Under the pieces are notes generated by a model. That model saw only the letters and a list, made by a program, of their open reading frames with translations, did no database searches and was not told the origin of the DNA. DNA of 64,000 nucleotides. Source: Macrothele yani (Eukaryota > Arthropoda > Arachnida > Araneae > Macrothelidae). The DNA is taken from NCBI GenBank assembly GCA_039090855.1, contig CM076999.1:116373072-116437071 (forward strand), given 5' to 3'. Shown here in pieces: positions 44,959 to 55,448 of this stretch. Every line of letters begins with the position of its first letter. The stretch's first letter is position 1. A program made the translations under genes and the position numbers.

Positions 44959-45739
44959 ATGAAGACAATGTTGCGTGCATGGTGGAATTTCCAGTGTCCT
45001 GCTCATTGCAACCTATGGGCCATCGATAGGAACCCATATGCCGACCTGCTGCAACACGCATATGACATTCTTACGAAAGTGCTCCCCGCAATGGTGAACA
45101 GAAGGAAGGTTCTCCTGCAATTCTACAACGCCCCGTGTCATATGTCATGGATTGTCCGCCAGAAAATTTAGGATTTGGATGGCGTCGAATTCCTACCCCA
45201 CACAGCCTGTAGCTCGGATTCTGCCACTTCGGATTTTCACCTGTTTCATTCCATGGCGCACTTCTTCGCCGGCGGACAGTTCCATTCCCTGGAGGCTGTG
45301 AAAGATAGCATCAATGAGTTTCTTGCATCCAACCCGGCCGCCTTGTATCGCAACGGCATTGCATCTTTGGCTGAACGTTGGCGAAGGACCATTGACTCTG
45401 ATGGACTGTATTTTGCGTAATAGCCCTATGTTGTCAACATGTGGTACCGGACTGAACACTGAACCCCAAAACACTACAAACTTATGATTCACCCTGGTAC
45501 CCTCAGTAGCAACAACAAAAAGTACGTAACGTCCACATCATCAGCGATGGGAAACATCAGCCACGCAGGACCGGCGAAGCTCTTCATAGAACGGAGTTCA
45601 TGAGATGTCGAAATACATTCTCAGAAATCTTCAGCCTCGTGGATTTTATGTTTTTTTCAAAATGTAGCACAAATTAATGTCAGGTGACCATATCATTTAA
45701 AAGTTCGTTGCATTTCTTCTCGAAGATATTGGGTTGCCG

Positions 45740-46660
45740 CATATGAAATGTTCACCTTCATGGGTGAACAAGTTCGACCCCTTCATCGGAATGGTGTTCA
45801 GAAACGTCTTGTGGCAAGTGTCACAAGGTCGGAACATATGAGTTTACTCGTTGTGTATCTCATTTCTCTAAATCACGAATATAACTACACAATGCCATGG
45901 GCAGCTAGCTCCACTACGCCACTGAAGAAGCTTCTTGACAAGTTACAAAGTACTGCTGCATAAGACGGTCGTCAGGTCAGAGCTCACCTACGCCGCCGCC
46001 ATCTGTGTAGGTGCAAGAAAGTTCCGGAGAGACAGATTCGAGAGGGTGCAGAGCCATGCACTTCGAATGATTGATTGATTTGAGGTTTAACGACCACCGT
46101 GAGCAACTCAATGGGTTATAAGCAGTCGCCCGTCCCTAATTTAGGGCCACTGGTTCCAGGGAAGGAAGAGAGCCAGTGCCGTAAGACAAACACAACATCC
46201 ATGCCTCACCGGGATTCGAACCCGGACTCCTTTCCGACGAATGATCAGAGGCCATCGCTTAGACCACTGCGCCACCGGGGCGGCACTTCGAATGAACACA
46301 GGGTGATCACCGCGTACACCACTTCGGAGCTAAAGGGACAGACTTGGCGCCGAGAAGAGTTTTCCATCAGACTCGCCAACGTGAGTTTTCCATCAGACTC
46401 GCCAAGAAATTCTTCAAGAAAGCGAATGTTCGTTCTGATGATCTGGTCAGGAGTGATGTTGACTATGACTACAGCGCAGTTCTTCTGCATTCCAGAACTA
46501 AGGCAGCGGTTAACCCCCCCCGACTGGAACAACGACTGGAACAACGACTGGAACAAAGGGTGGCACCTTTTGCATGCTGGGAGTCCTGGATCATGCAGAG
46601 GAATATAGAGAGGTATAGTTGCCACGAATATAAGTTATCAGGTGGGTGTTAGGCAGACCA
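45740..46660 (+). pseudogene. Possible Jockey-like LINE remnant with SINE insertion
   Basis: Around 45,945-46,060 a plus frame reads approximately HKTVVRSELTYAAAICVGAR and RDRFERVQSHALRM, resembling the post-RT region of Jockey-type LINEs (V.P.L.Y...VW......L..VQ..ALR). A TG-SPRTP stretch and REEFSIRLAKKFFKK follow after the SINE. A (CTGGAACAACGA)n repeat lies at 46,524-46,556. Tentative. Confidence 0.4.
46071..46282 (-). mobile_element. SINE family 1 copy, 13-bp TSD
   Basis: Complete minus-strand copy with TSD GCACTTCGAATGA at 46058-46070 and 46283-46295. The tail is AAATCAATCAAT instead of pure A. Confidence 0.93.
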
Positions 46661-47020
46661 CCTGACAAGTGTCTTGACCAGGTGAACTCTTTTATTACAG
46701 GTCAGTGGTGACGGTGAGTACTGGACGCTGCTCCGGATAGGGTTTTCAGGGGTTTCGGCGTCCGCTTTTCGATGGTGGGGGTGGCGGTTGGCCTTGTGGT
46801 GTCGTAGGAGCTGTGATTCCTCCACTCTGGATTCTTGCGTCCTTTCCTATGGTCTTTTCATCTCGGTTGCTTTGAAAGATTTGTTTCTTTGTCTACCTTT
46901 CCATTATTTTCTGTTTTTGTTTTCTAAAGAGTTCACTTACTCATAACTCTTTTCTTCTAATTTCCTTAGGGCAGTTTCAAATACGAGGTCAGACACTCCC
47001 TTACTTATCATTTCAATTCA
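46661..47020. other. No gene seen
   Basis: No recognisable gene or repeat between the LINE remnant and the SINE cluster. Confidence 0.4.
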
Positions 47021-47237
47021 ATTTTTTTTAATTGGGGGTTTAACGACCACCGTGAGCAACTCGATCGGCTATAAGCAGTCTTCCGTCCCTAATTTAGGGT
47101 CATTGGTTCCAGGGAAGGGAGAGAGCCAGTGCCGTAAGACAAACACGACATCCATGCCTCACCTGGATTCGACACCAGACCCATCTCGGACGAATAGTCA
47201 GAATCCAGCGCTTAGACTATGGCGCCACCGGGACGGG
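47021..47237 (-). mobile_element. SINE family 1 copy
   Basis: T-run and TTTAACGACCACCGTGAGCA at the left, TATGGCGCCACCGGGACGG at the right. Box B is altered (GGATTCGACACC). Confidence 0.88.
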
Positions 47238-47243
47238 TGAAAC

Positions 47244-47452
47244 TTTTTTTTTTGATTGGAGGTTTAACGACCACTGTGAGCAACTCAATGGGCTATAAAC
47301 AGTCGCCCGTCCCTAATTTAGGGTCACTGGTTCCAGGGAAGGGAACGGACCAGTGCCGTAAGACAGACACAACATCCATGCTTGACCGGGGTTCCAACCA
47401 GTACCCCTTTTGGACGAATGATCAGGAGCCATCGCTTAGACCACTGCGCCCC
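47244..47452 (-). mobile_element. SINE family 1 copy, adjacent to the previous one
   Basis: Same orientation and only a few bases from the previous copy, so one probably inserted in the other's A-tail or flank. The right end is CACTGCGCCCCCCGG. Confidence 0.88.
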
Positions 47453-47553
47453 CCGGTCTGCCCAGCTGAGTTGAAAAACTTCTGTAATGGCGTTTTGGAA
47501 GGGAAACTTTCAGCGGAGTTCATAAAACTTCAGTACGGCGTGAAGAAAAACAA

Positions 47554-47770
47554 CGCCGCCCCGGTTACGCAGTGGTCTAAGCGATGGCTTCTGATCATTC
47601 GTCCGAAAGGGGTCCGGGTTCGAATCCCGGTGAGGCATGGATATTGTGTTTCTCTTACGGCACTGGCTCTCTCCCTTCCCTGGAACCAGTGATACTAAAT
47701 TAGGGACGGGCGACTGCTTTATGGTCCATTGTGTTGCTCACGGTAGTCGTTAAACCTTCAATAAACAAAA
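47554..47770 (+). mobile_element. SINE family 1 copy, plus strand
   Basis: Head GCCGCCCCGGTTACGCAGTG, box B GGGTTCGAATCCCGG, body, and tail ACCTTCAATAAACAAAAC. The 100 bp between this and the preceding SINE (47,453-47,553) is unassigned. Confidence 0.9.
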
Positions 47771-48002
47771 CTACTTTGGGCAGAGAGAGGGTGGTCTGTA
47801 GCTCCTTATCCCCGTAGCACGAACTGCAACAAGTTTAGGGGTAATCAGCTTACCACAGACTTAATCGACAAAGAAAACAGAGGATTACATGGGTCTCTAT
47901 GCTTTGGACTCGGTTGCCAAAAATCGGAATGGATGGACTTGTGCTTAGCATAGAACTACTGGTACTCGAAAGGCAAGAGGTTAGGGTCCAGGGAATCAAA
48001 TA

Positions 48003-49357
48003 CACTCACGGACAATGAAATTTGCGCACCAAGAAGGAAGCCTTGGATTGAACTGAAATTTTATGGACGCAACGATACAGATAAATGATATACATGATGG
48101 CAAAAACAGAGCTGCAGGACAATTACAGAAAGAACTGTGGTACGCAGTTCGGTCATTTTCAATAGCGCGTCGCACTGCCTCGTGCGGCGATACATGCTGC
48201 AATACGGTCCGGCAGACTGACCCACACGTGTTAAACGGTGTGCTCCAAATCCGGGATAGTGCGGCACTGCGATAGACGGCGTTTCAACTGGTCCCACGCA
48301 TGCCCGATAGGGGACATGTCAGAGAGCGTGCAGGCTATGGAAGTGTCTAGACATGACGAAGGCAGTACAGGGCTACCCTAGGCATGTGCGGGCGGGCATT
48401 ATCCTGCTGGTATAGCTCCCTTGGAATCCCGACCAGGAATGGGAGCACATGTGGCCGCAGGATCTAATCCACATACCGCTGGCCCGCCAATGATCCACGT
48501 GCCACTACTTGAGCTGATCGGCTATCGTAGGCTATGGCTCCTCAGACCATAATGCCTGCAGTGGGGGAGGTGTGGCACTCGATAGCGAGGTTGGGATTGT
48601 GCCATTGACCAGGGGTCCTCCAGACACGGACATGATGATCATCTGTCCCCAAAACGAAGCAGCACTAATCGTTAAACACCACACGTCGCTCTAGCATGGC
48701 ACCACTACTGCACACGGAGCCGACGATGTTCCGGTGTTAAGGTCAGTACACGGAAGGGACGCTGGGATCGCAGATTCGCTTCCACGAGGCGTCGGGAAAT
48801 GGTTCATGGGCACATAGGAGCCGCTACATCTGCCTGTATAGTGGACCGAGTCCCCGTGGGGTCCGTTCATGCCTGGCGCACGATCCGTCGATCCATTCTC
48901 CCGGAGGTCTTTCTGGTCCGCCCAGAGCCGCCCCGCCATGTGGTAGTGCCGTCACGTATCCACTGCTCCCAACACAGTCGGACGGTATGGTCAGAACGAT
49001 CCACGTGACGGGTTATACGGCGCGCCGACCACCCTGCGGTTTTCAGCCCGATGATCAGGCCTCTCTCAAAGTCCAAAAGTTCCGTAAATTGACGTCTATG
49101 GCGTCTACCCGGCATTCTTATCACTCTGTACTCTTGCTTACGTCAGCCGGGGCTTTTGGCTTTCATGGGGCATCGACTTCACGACGCTTTATAAGGCTGC
49201 CAGTTCGTGCTTGCAGCTCCACTACAAGGTGTGCGGTCATGCGCAATCGCACCAAACGTAGATCCTTTGCATACCAGCACGCACTCTATCTTTCTGCAAA
49301 GTGTCGCGGTTGTAGCATGTTTTCTTCTAGGTGCGCAAATTTCATTGTCCGTGAGTG
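48003..49357 (-). mobile_element. Tc1-like element (family A), complete, inactive
   Basis: Perfect 28-bp TIRs begin CACTCACGGACAATGAAATT and continue TTGCGCACC, flanked by TA at 48001-48002 and 49358-49359. Length 1.355 kb. A truncated relative is at 2,308-3,193. Confidence 0.95.
48110..49124 (-). pseudogene. Tc1-like transposase (family A), disabled
   Basis: Minus strand from 49,124: MPGRRHRRQFTELLDFERGL, WSARRITRHVDRSDHTVRLC (helix-turn-helix), WEQWIRDGTTTWRGGSGRTR. Frames then change at about 48,860. The first catalytic Asp region lies near 48,660 (GATGAGTGCT-like on the minus strand, altered). The C-terminal part lies near 48,110-48,290. Several frameshifts; not functional. Confidence 0.85.
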
Positions 49358-49480
49358 TATGTACATACTACAAGATACACCGATGAGTCATCACATTATG
49401 AGCACCCCAAGCCTGGAAAAATGAGCTCACCGAGAGACCGAACGGTGGCGCAGATAAGGTTTACAGAGCAGTATATATAT

Positions 49481-49541
49481 ACCGCTGGCCCGCCAATGAT
49501 ACACGTGCCACTACTTGAGCTGATCGGCTATCGTAGGCTAT
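49481..49541 (+). repeat. 61-bp stray copy of a Tc1 internal segment
   Basis: ACCGCTGGCCCGCCAATGAT...GGCTAT matches 48,475-48,535 with one visible change. It has no TIR and sits between two TATATA tracts at the RTE tail. Confidence 0.9.
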
Positions 49542-49678
49542 ATATATCATCATCATCATCATTGTCAACCATTATCAATCCACTGCTGGACGAAGGTCTC
49601 CCCAAGTTTCCTCCACAACGGTCTGTCTTGTGCCAGTCTCCTCCATGTCACTCCCGCATATTTTCGAATTTCATCCAC

Positions 49679-51385
49679 TCATCTTCCATGTGGTCTTCTT
49701 CTGGGTCTTTTCCTGTCCCTTGGAATCCAATCTAAAATTTCGGCTGTCCATCGATGATCTGTCCTTCTGGCAGTATGTCCAGCCCATTGCCATTTCAGGG
49801 ATTTAACTCTGATCATGATGTCTTCCACTCCTGTCATTTTTCGGATCCACGAGTTCCTCTTCTTATCTCTCCTGGTTACACCAAGTATGCACCTCTCCAT
49901 GCTTCTTTGAGTTGTCTGCAGCCTTTGTATGTCTCTTTTAGTTAAGGTCCACGTCTCTGCACCATACGTAAGCACTGGAAGGATGCATTGATCAAACACT
50001 TTTCTTTTAAGACATAATGGCATATTGCTCTTGAAAATTATGCTGTTTCTTCCAAAAGCTCTCCAGGCAAGTTTTGTACGCCGATTAATTTCTTCATCAA
50101 TGTGACCCTCACTTGATATCTGCTGTCCAAGATAAACGTACGTCTCTGTTATCTCCAGCTCTTCTCCATCAATCGATAAATCTTCATTTCTTGTAAAAGC
50201 ATTGAACAACACTTTTGTCTTCTGAAAGTTCATTTTTAATCCCACTTCTTTACTCTTGTCAGCAAGTTCCTGGATCATATTCTGCAGCTCTGATGGGCTA
50301 GTTGCAAAAATGACTACGTCATCAGCAAAACGAAGGTGGGTTAGATAATCTCCATTAATCTTTATCCCTTTGTTTTCCCAGCTCAGTGACTGAAAAACAC
50401 CCTCCAATGTGGCATTAAAGAGCTTCGGAGATATGGTGTCACCTTGTCTCACTCCCTTTCCAATTTTTATGTGTGTTGTATTTTCAAACAGCCGAATCTT
50501 TGCACTTGCATTTTCATAGATGTTATTAATAATATTAATGTATGCATCTTCAATACCGCAGGATTTCAGAGCCATTGTAACTGCTGATGGTTTCACCGAA
50601 TCAAAGACTTTTTCATAATCAATAAAAGCCATGCACAATGTAATTTCATACTCCCTCGCTCTTTCAATTAGTTCTCTCAGTACGTGGATATGATCTATTG
50701 TGCTGTAGCCACTCCTGAATCCAGCTTGTTCTCTCGGTTGAGCCATGTCCAGTGTTGCCTTCAAGCGGTGTGAAAGAACTTTAGTGAAGATTTTATAAAC
50801 TACTGATAGGAGGCTGATAGGTCTGTAGTTTCCGAGATCCTCAATGTCACCTTTCTTATGTAGCAGGATCATTGTAGCGGTGTTCCAATCCTCAGGAATC
50901 TTTCCTTCATTAAGGCATCGAGTGAAAATTTGGGCGAGTACTGTTTCGATTTCTCCACTTGCTTCTTGTATGATGTCTACAGTAATTCCATCTTCTCCTG
51001 GAGCTTTTCCCCGCTTCATGTTCTTGATTGCATGTGCAACTTCTGCTGGAAGGACTGGAGGAACTCTGGTACTGGTATCTTTCATGATGTCTGGAGTGCA
51101 TGTATCATCCCTTTCATATAATTTGGAGTAGAAATCTTTCACTCTTGTCAAAATTTCGCCTCTATTTCTTGTTACAGAACCATCTTCTTTTCTCAGTGCC
51201 ATAATCTGTTTTCTTCCCTTACTGAGATGTCCCTTTGCTATCTTTAGGCTTTGGTTGTTTTCAATTGCTTTCCTCACTAGTTCACAGTTGAATTTTCTTA
51301 CGTCTTCAGTGATACTTTTTCGTACTGTCTTGCATAGCTCTATATATTCCACTTTGGAAGTCACATCTTCTTTAATTGTCCTCAT
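49679..51385 (-). pseudogene. RTE reverse transcriptase domain (copy 1)
   Basis: 568 codons in the next frame: MKRGKAPGEDGITVDII, LGNYRPISLLSVVYKIF, MAFIDYEKVFDSVKPS (catalytic Asp; Ala-to-Val beside it), GVRQGDTISPKLF, LRFADDVVIFATSPSE (catalytic FADD), GLKMNFQKTKVLFNA, TYGAETWTLTKRDIQRL. It ends at TGA (49,679) where other copies have TGG, cutting off about 35 C-terminal residues. Confidence 0.93.
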
Positions 51386-52524
51386 CTCTCTTCTTTTTGC
51401 ATCAACATTTTCGTTTTTCCTGATAATTTATTTACATGCAACTTGTTCTTAGACCCAGCTAATTTTGTTGCTGTTTCCATAAGAGCTTTGGTTACTTTTC
51501 TGTTAACTTCAGAGATGTCCACTTCTTCCGATGTTAGGCTTTCTAAAGCAGAGAACCTGTTCTTCAGTTCGAACTTGAAGGTATTATGGTGTTTTTTAAG
51601 GTTGGTTATGTCAATAGATTTTGTTTGTCTTATGAGCTTGCCACGTTCAAGTTTAGTGTTGAGGTGCATCTTACATCTCACCAATCTATGGTCACTACCT
51701 GTGTTGAACTTGTTTAGCACACTGCAGTCTTCTATGACGAATTTTTTGTTACACATAATAAAATCAATTTCACTTGTCGTCCCATTTGGATGTCTCCATG
51801 TCCATTTCCTGTGTGGCTTTTTCTTGAAGAAGGAGTTCAAGATGAAAAACCCTTCTGCCTCTGCAAACTCAACGAGAGTATTTCCACGCTGGTTTCTGTT
51901 GCCGTGACCAAATTTACCTACTGAAGTTTCATTCTGTTGCCGTTGCCCTATTTTTGCATTGAAATCTCCCATAATTATTTTCAAGTGCTGCTTACCTTTA
52001 TTATTTAGATGACAAATTTCCTCATAAAATTCTTCAATTTCTTCTTCAGGATGACTTGTGGTGGGTGCATAAGTTTGAATAATCTGAGCCTGGTATCTTC
52101 TCGAGAGTTGGATAACAAGCCGTGCAGCTCTGTCAGAGGAACTTTCAACTTCTACAACTTTATCCTTCAGTTTCTTGTTTATTATAAATCCAACACCACT
52201 AGTTCTGCCAGTATTTGTCCCACGATAGTAGAAGAGATGTCCACTTTTCAGTTCGATGAGATCTTCTCCTTTTCTCCTTACCTCACTTAGCCGCACGATG
52301 TCCCACTTGATCCTTTGTAGTTCCTCTTCCAATTCAAGAAGCCTTGAATCAGAAGATAGGGAGCGTCCATTGTACGTTGCCAAGGTCAGCATCAGATGGC
52401 AGCCTAGTCCGGTCCTCCGGGGATTCTTAGCACCCTCTGCCTTCATGTCGCACTGGCCGCTGCCTTGGCCAGGTACATTCCAGCTGCCGGAGACTGAGGG
52501 CCAAGATTTAAGTTGTGGAATCAT
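51382..52524 (-). pseudogene. RTE endonuclease domain (copy 1)
   Basis: ATG at 52,524 opens MIPQLKSWPSVSGSW. APE-type endonuclease motifs follow: TLATYNGRSL (Asn, near residue 50), IVRLSEVRR (Glu; other copies have GLSEVR), IMGDFNAKIGQ (Asp/Asn), and TGSDHRLVR (Ser-Asp-His). It nicks target DNA for target-primed reverse transcription. The 380-codon frame ends where an A-run near 51,398 has five A instead of six, shifting the frame relative to the RT part. Confidence 0.92.
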
Positions 52525-52731
52525 TTTGGAGGGGTTTGGCCATAACTCACCACGCTGGCCAAGCGGGTTGGTGAGTGTGGGATAGAATTTCCTCTAATCC
52601 CGATGGTATAGTTATACCGCTATGGGCGGTCGTCAGAGCCCCTTTAGTGGGAACAGGATGCACCACGAGAAGGCGGGGTTGACATTTGTCAAGGAGAGGC
52701 TGTGATGTTACGCATCACCTGACCTTACATC

Positions 52732-52732
<1 letters not shown>

Positions 52733-52768
<36 letters not shown>
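52733..52768. repeat. (TA)n between head-to-head RTE copies
   Basis: About 34 bp of TA, bordered on both sides by CCCATA/TATGGG, which makes the centre itself palindromic. Confidence 0.95.
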
Positions 52769-52771
<3 letters not shown>

Positions 52772-53295
52772 GATGCCAGTGCGACATGAAGGCAGAGGGT
52801 GCTAAGAATCCCCGGAGAGCCGGACTAGGCTGCCATCTGATGCTGACCTTGGCTACTTACAATGGACGCTCTCTATCTTCTGATTCAAGGCTTCTTGAAT
52901 TGGAAGAGGAACTACAAAGGATCAAGTGGGACATCGTGGGGCTAAGTGAAGTAAGGAGAAAAGGAGAAGATCTCATCGAACTGAAAAGTGGACATCTCTT
53001 CTACTATCGTGGGACAGATACTGGCAGAACTAGTGGTGTTGGATTTATAATAAACAAGAAACTGAAGGATAAAGTTGTAGAAGTTGAAAGTTCCTCTGAC
53101 AGAGCTGCACGACTTGTTATCCAACTCTCGAAACGATACCAGGCTCAGATTATTCAAACTTATGCACCCACCACAAGTCATCCTGAAGAAGAAATTGAAG
53201 AATTTTATGAGGAAATTTGTCATCTAAATAATAAAGGTAAGCAGCACTTGAAAATAATTATGGGAGATTTCAATGCAAAAATAGGGCAACGGTAA
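52768..53295 (+). pseudogene. RTE endonuclease domain (copy 2)
   Basis: The frame has TLATYNGRSLSSDSRLLE, DIVGLSEVRRKGEDLIE and IIMGDFNAKIGQR, then TAA (53,293-53,295) where copies 1 and 4 have CAA (Gln). A one-base deletion at about 53,400 (CTTTTCAAG versus CTTTTTCAAG) adds a frameshift before the GSDH motif. Confidence 0.92.
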
Positions 53296-53399
53296 CAGAA
53301 TGAAACTTCAGTAGGTAAATTCGGTCATGGCAACAGAAACCAGCGTGGAAATACTCTCGTTGAGTTTGCAGAGGCAGAAGGGTTTTTCATCTTGAACTC

Positions 53400-55448
53400 C
53401 TTTTCAAGAAAAAGCCACACAGGAAATGGACATGGAGACATCCAAATGGGACGACAAGTGAAATTGATTTTATTATGTGTAACAAAAAATTCGTCATAGA
53501 AGACTGCAGTGTGCTAAACAAGTTCAACACAGGTAGTGACCATAGATTGGTGAGATGTAAGATGCACCTCAACACTAAACTTGAACGTGGCAAGCTCATA
53601 AGACAAACAAAATCTATTGACATAACCAACCTTAAAAAACACCATAATACTTTCAAGTTAGAACTGAAGAACAGGTTCTCTGCTTTAGAAGGCCTAACAT
53701 CGGAAGAAGTGGACATCTCTGAAGTTAACAGAAAAGTAACCAAAGCTCTTATGGAAACAGCAACAAAATTGGCTGGATCTAAGAACAAGTTGCATGTGAA
53801 CAAATTATCAGGAAAAACCAAAATGTTGATGCAAAAAAGAAGAGAGATGAGAACAACTAAAGAAGATGTGACTTCCAAAGTGGAATATATAGAGCTATGC
53901 AAGACAGTAAGAAAAAGTATCACTGAAGACGTAAGGAAATTCAACTGTGAACTAGTGAGGAAAGCAATTGAAAACAACCAAAGCCTAAAGATAGCAAAGG
54001 GACATCTCAGTAAGGGAAGAAAACAGATTATGGCACTGAGAAAAGAAGATGGTTCTGTAACAAGAAATAGAGGCGAAATTTTGACAAGAGTGAAAGATTT
54101 CTACTCCAAATTATATGAAAAGGATGATATATGCACTCCAGACATCATGAAAGATACCAGTACCAGAGTTCCTCCAGTCCTTCCAGCAGAAGTTGCACAT
54201 GCAATCAAGAACATGAAGCGAGGAAAAGCTCCAGGAGAAGATGGAATTACTGTAGACATCATACAAGAAGCAAGTGGAGAAATCGAAACAGTACTCGCCC
54301 AAATTTTCACTCGATGCCTTAATGAAGGAAAGATTCCTGAGGATTGGAACACCGCTACAATGATCCTGCTACATAAGAAAGGTGACATTGAGGATCTCGG
54401 AAACTACAGACCTATCAGCCTCCTATCAGTAGTTTATAAAATCTTCACTAAAGTTCTTTCACACCGCTTGAAGGTAACACTGGACATGGCTCAACCGAGA
54501 GAACAAGCTGGATTCAGGAGTGGCTACAGCACAATAGATCGTATCCACGTGCTGAGAGAACTAATTGAAAGAGCGAGGGAATATGAACTTCCATTGTGCA
54601 TGGCTTTTATCGATTATGAAAAAGCCTTTGATTCGGTGAAACCATCAGCACTTACAATGGCTCTGAAAACCTGCGGTATTGAAGATGCATACATTAATAT
54701 TATTAATAACATCTATGAAAATGCAAGTGCAAAGATTAGGCTGTTTGAAAATACAACACACGTAAAAATTGGAAAGGGAGTGAGACAAGGTGACACCATA
54801 TCTCCGAAGCTCTTTAATGCCACATTGGAGGGTGTTTTTCAGTCGCTGAGCTGGGAAAACAAGGGAATAAAGATTAATGGAGATTATCTAACCCACCTTC
54901 GCTTTGCTGATGACGTAGTCATTTTTGCAACTACCCCATCAGAGCTGCAGAGTATGATCCAGGAACTTGCTGACAAGAGTAAAGAAGTGGGATTAAAAAT
55001 GAACTTTCAGAAGACAAAAGTGATGTTCAATGCTTTTACAAGAAATGAAGATTTATCGATTGATGGAGAAAAGCTGGAGATAACAGACACGTACGTTTAT
55101 CTTGGACAGCAGATATCAAGTGAGGGTCACATTGATGAAGAAATTAATCGGCGTACAAAACTTGCCTGGAGAGCTTTTGGAAGAAACAGCATAATTTTCA
55201 AGAGCAATATGCCATTATGTCTTAAAAGAAAAGTGTTTGATCAATGCATCCTTCCAGTGCTTACGTATGGTGCAGAGACGTGGACCTTAACTAAAAGAGA
55301 CATACAAAGGCTGCAGACAACTCAAAGCAGCATGGAGAGGTGCATGCTTGGTGTAACCAGGAGGGATAAGAAGAGGAACTCGTGGATCCGAAAAATGACA
55401 AGAGTGGAAGACATCATGATCAGAGTTAAATCCCTGAAATGGCAATGG
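53400..55448 (+). pseudogene. RTE endonuclease end plus reverse transcriptase (copy 2)
   Basis: The long frame covers CNKKFVIEDCSVLNKFNTGS-DHRLV, the linker, MKRGKAPGEDGITVDIIQ, ATMILLHKKGDIEDLGNYRP, MAFIDYEKAFDSVKPS, GVRQGDTISPKLF, and HLRFADDVVIFATTPSE. RT motifs look intact, arguably the best of the four copies. It is cut at SLKWQW by the insertion at 55,449; the missing C-terminal segment lies at 58,386-58,600. Confidence 0.92.

Larger units (their letters stand above)
43640..45420 (+). pseudogene. mariner-type transposase split by a foldback element
   Basis: 5' part: VFVCSNAIIGKKAERDS-like frame (43,640) and HQAVEQHR (43,850), with stops between. VTNDEKWVFQRYPDTGNQ (44,080) is the first catalytic region. 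It breaks at 44,201 and resumes at 44,973 with ARAWWNFQCPAHCNL-like sequence, RRKVLLQFYNAPCHMSWIVR (second region, where most relatives have HDNA), and SSDSATSDFHLFHSMAHFF (third region), stop at 45,418. Broken by stops, an insertion and altered catalytic positions. Confidence 0.85.
49543..52735 (-). mobile_element. RTE-type LINE, nearly full length (copy 1)
   Basis: Minus orientation. It starts at GGGATGTAAGGTCAGG next to (TA)n at 52,735, has a leader of about 210 bp, two coding segments, and a (TGA)n tail (TCATCATCATCATTG at 49,549). It lacks only an intact reading frame. The RTE clade is suggested by the single APE-endonuclease plus RT protein and a short-repeat tail. Confidence 0.9.
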
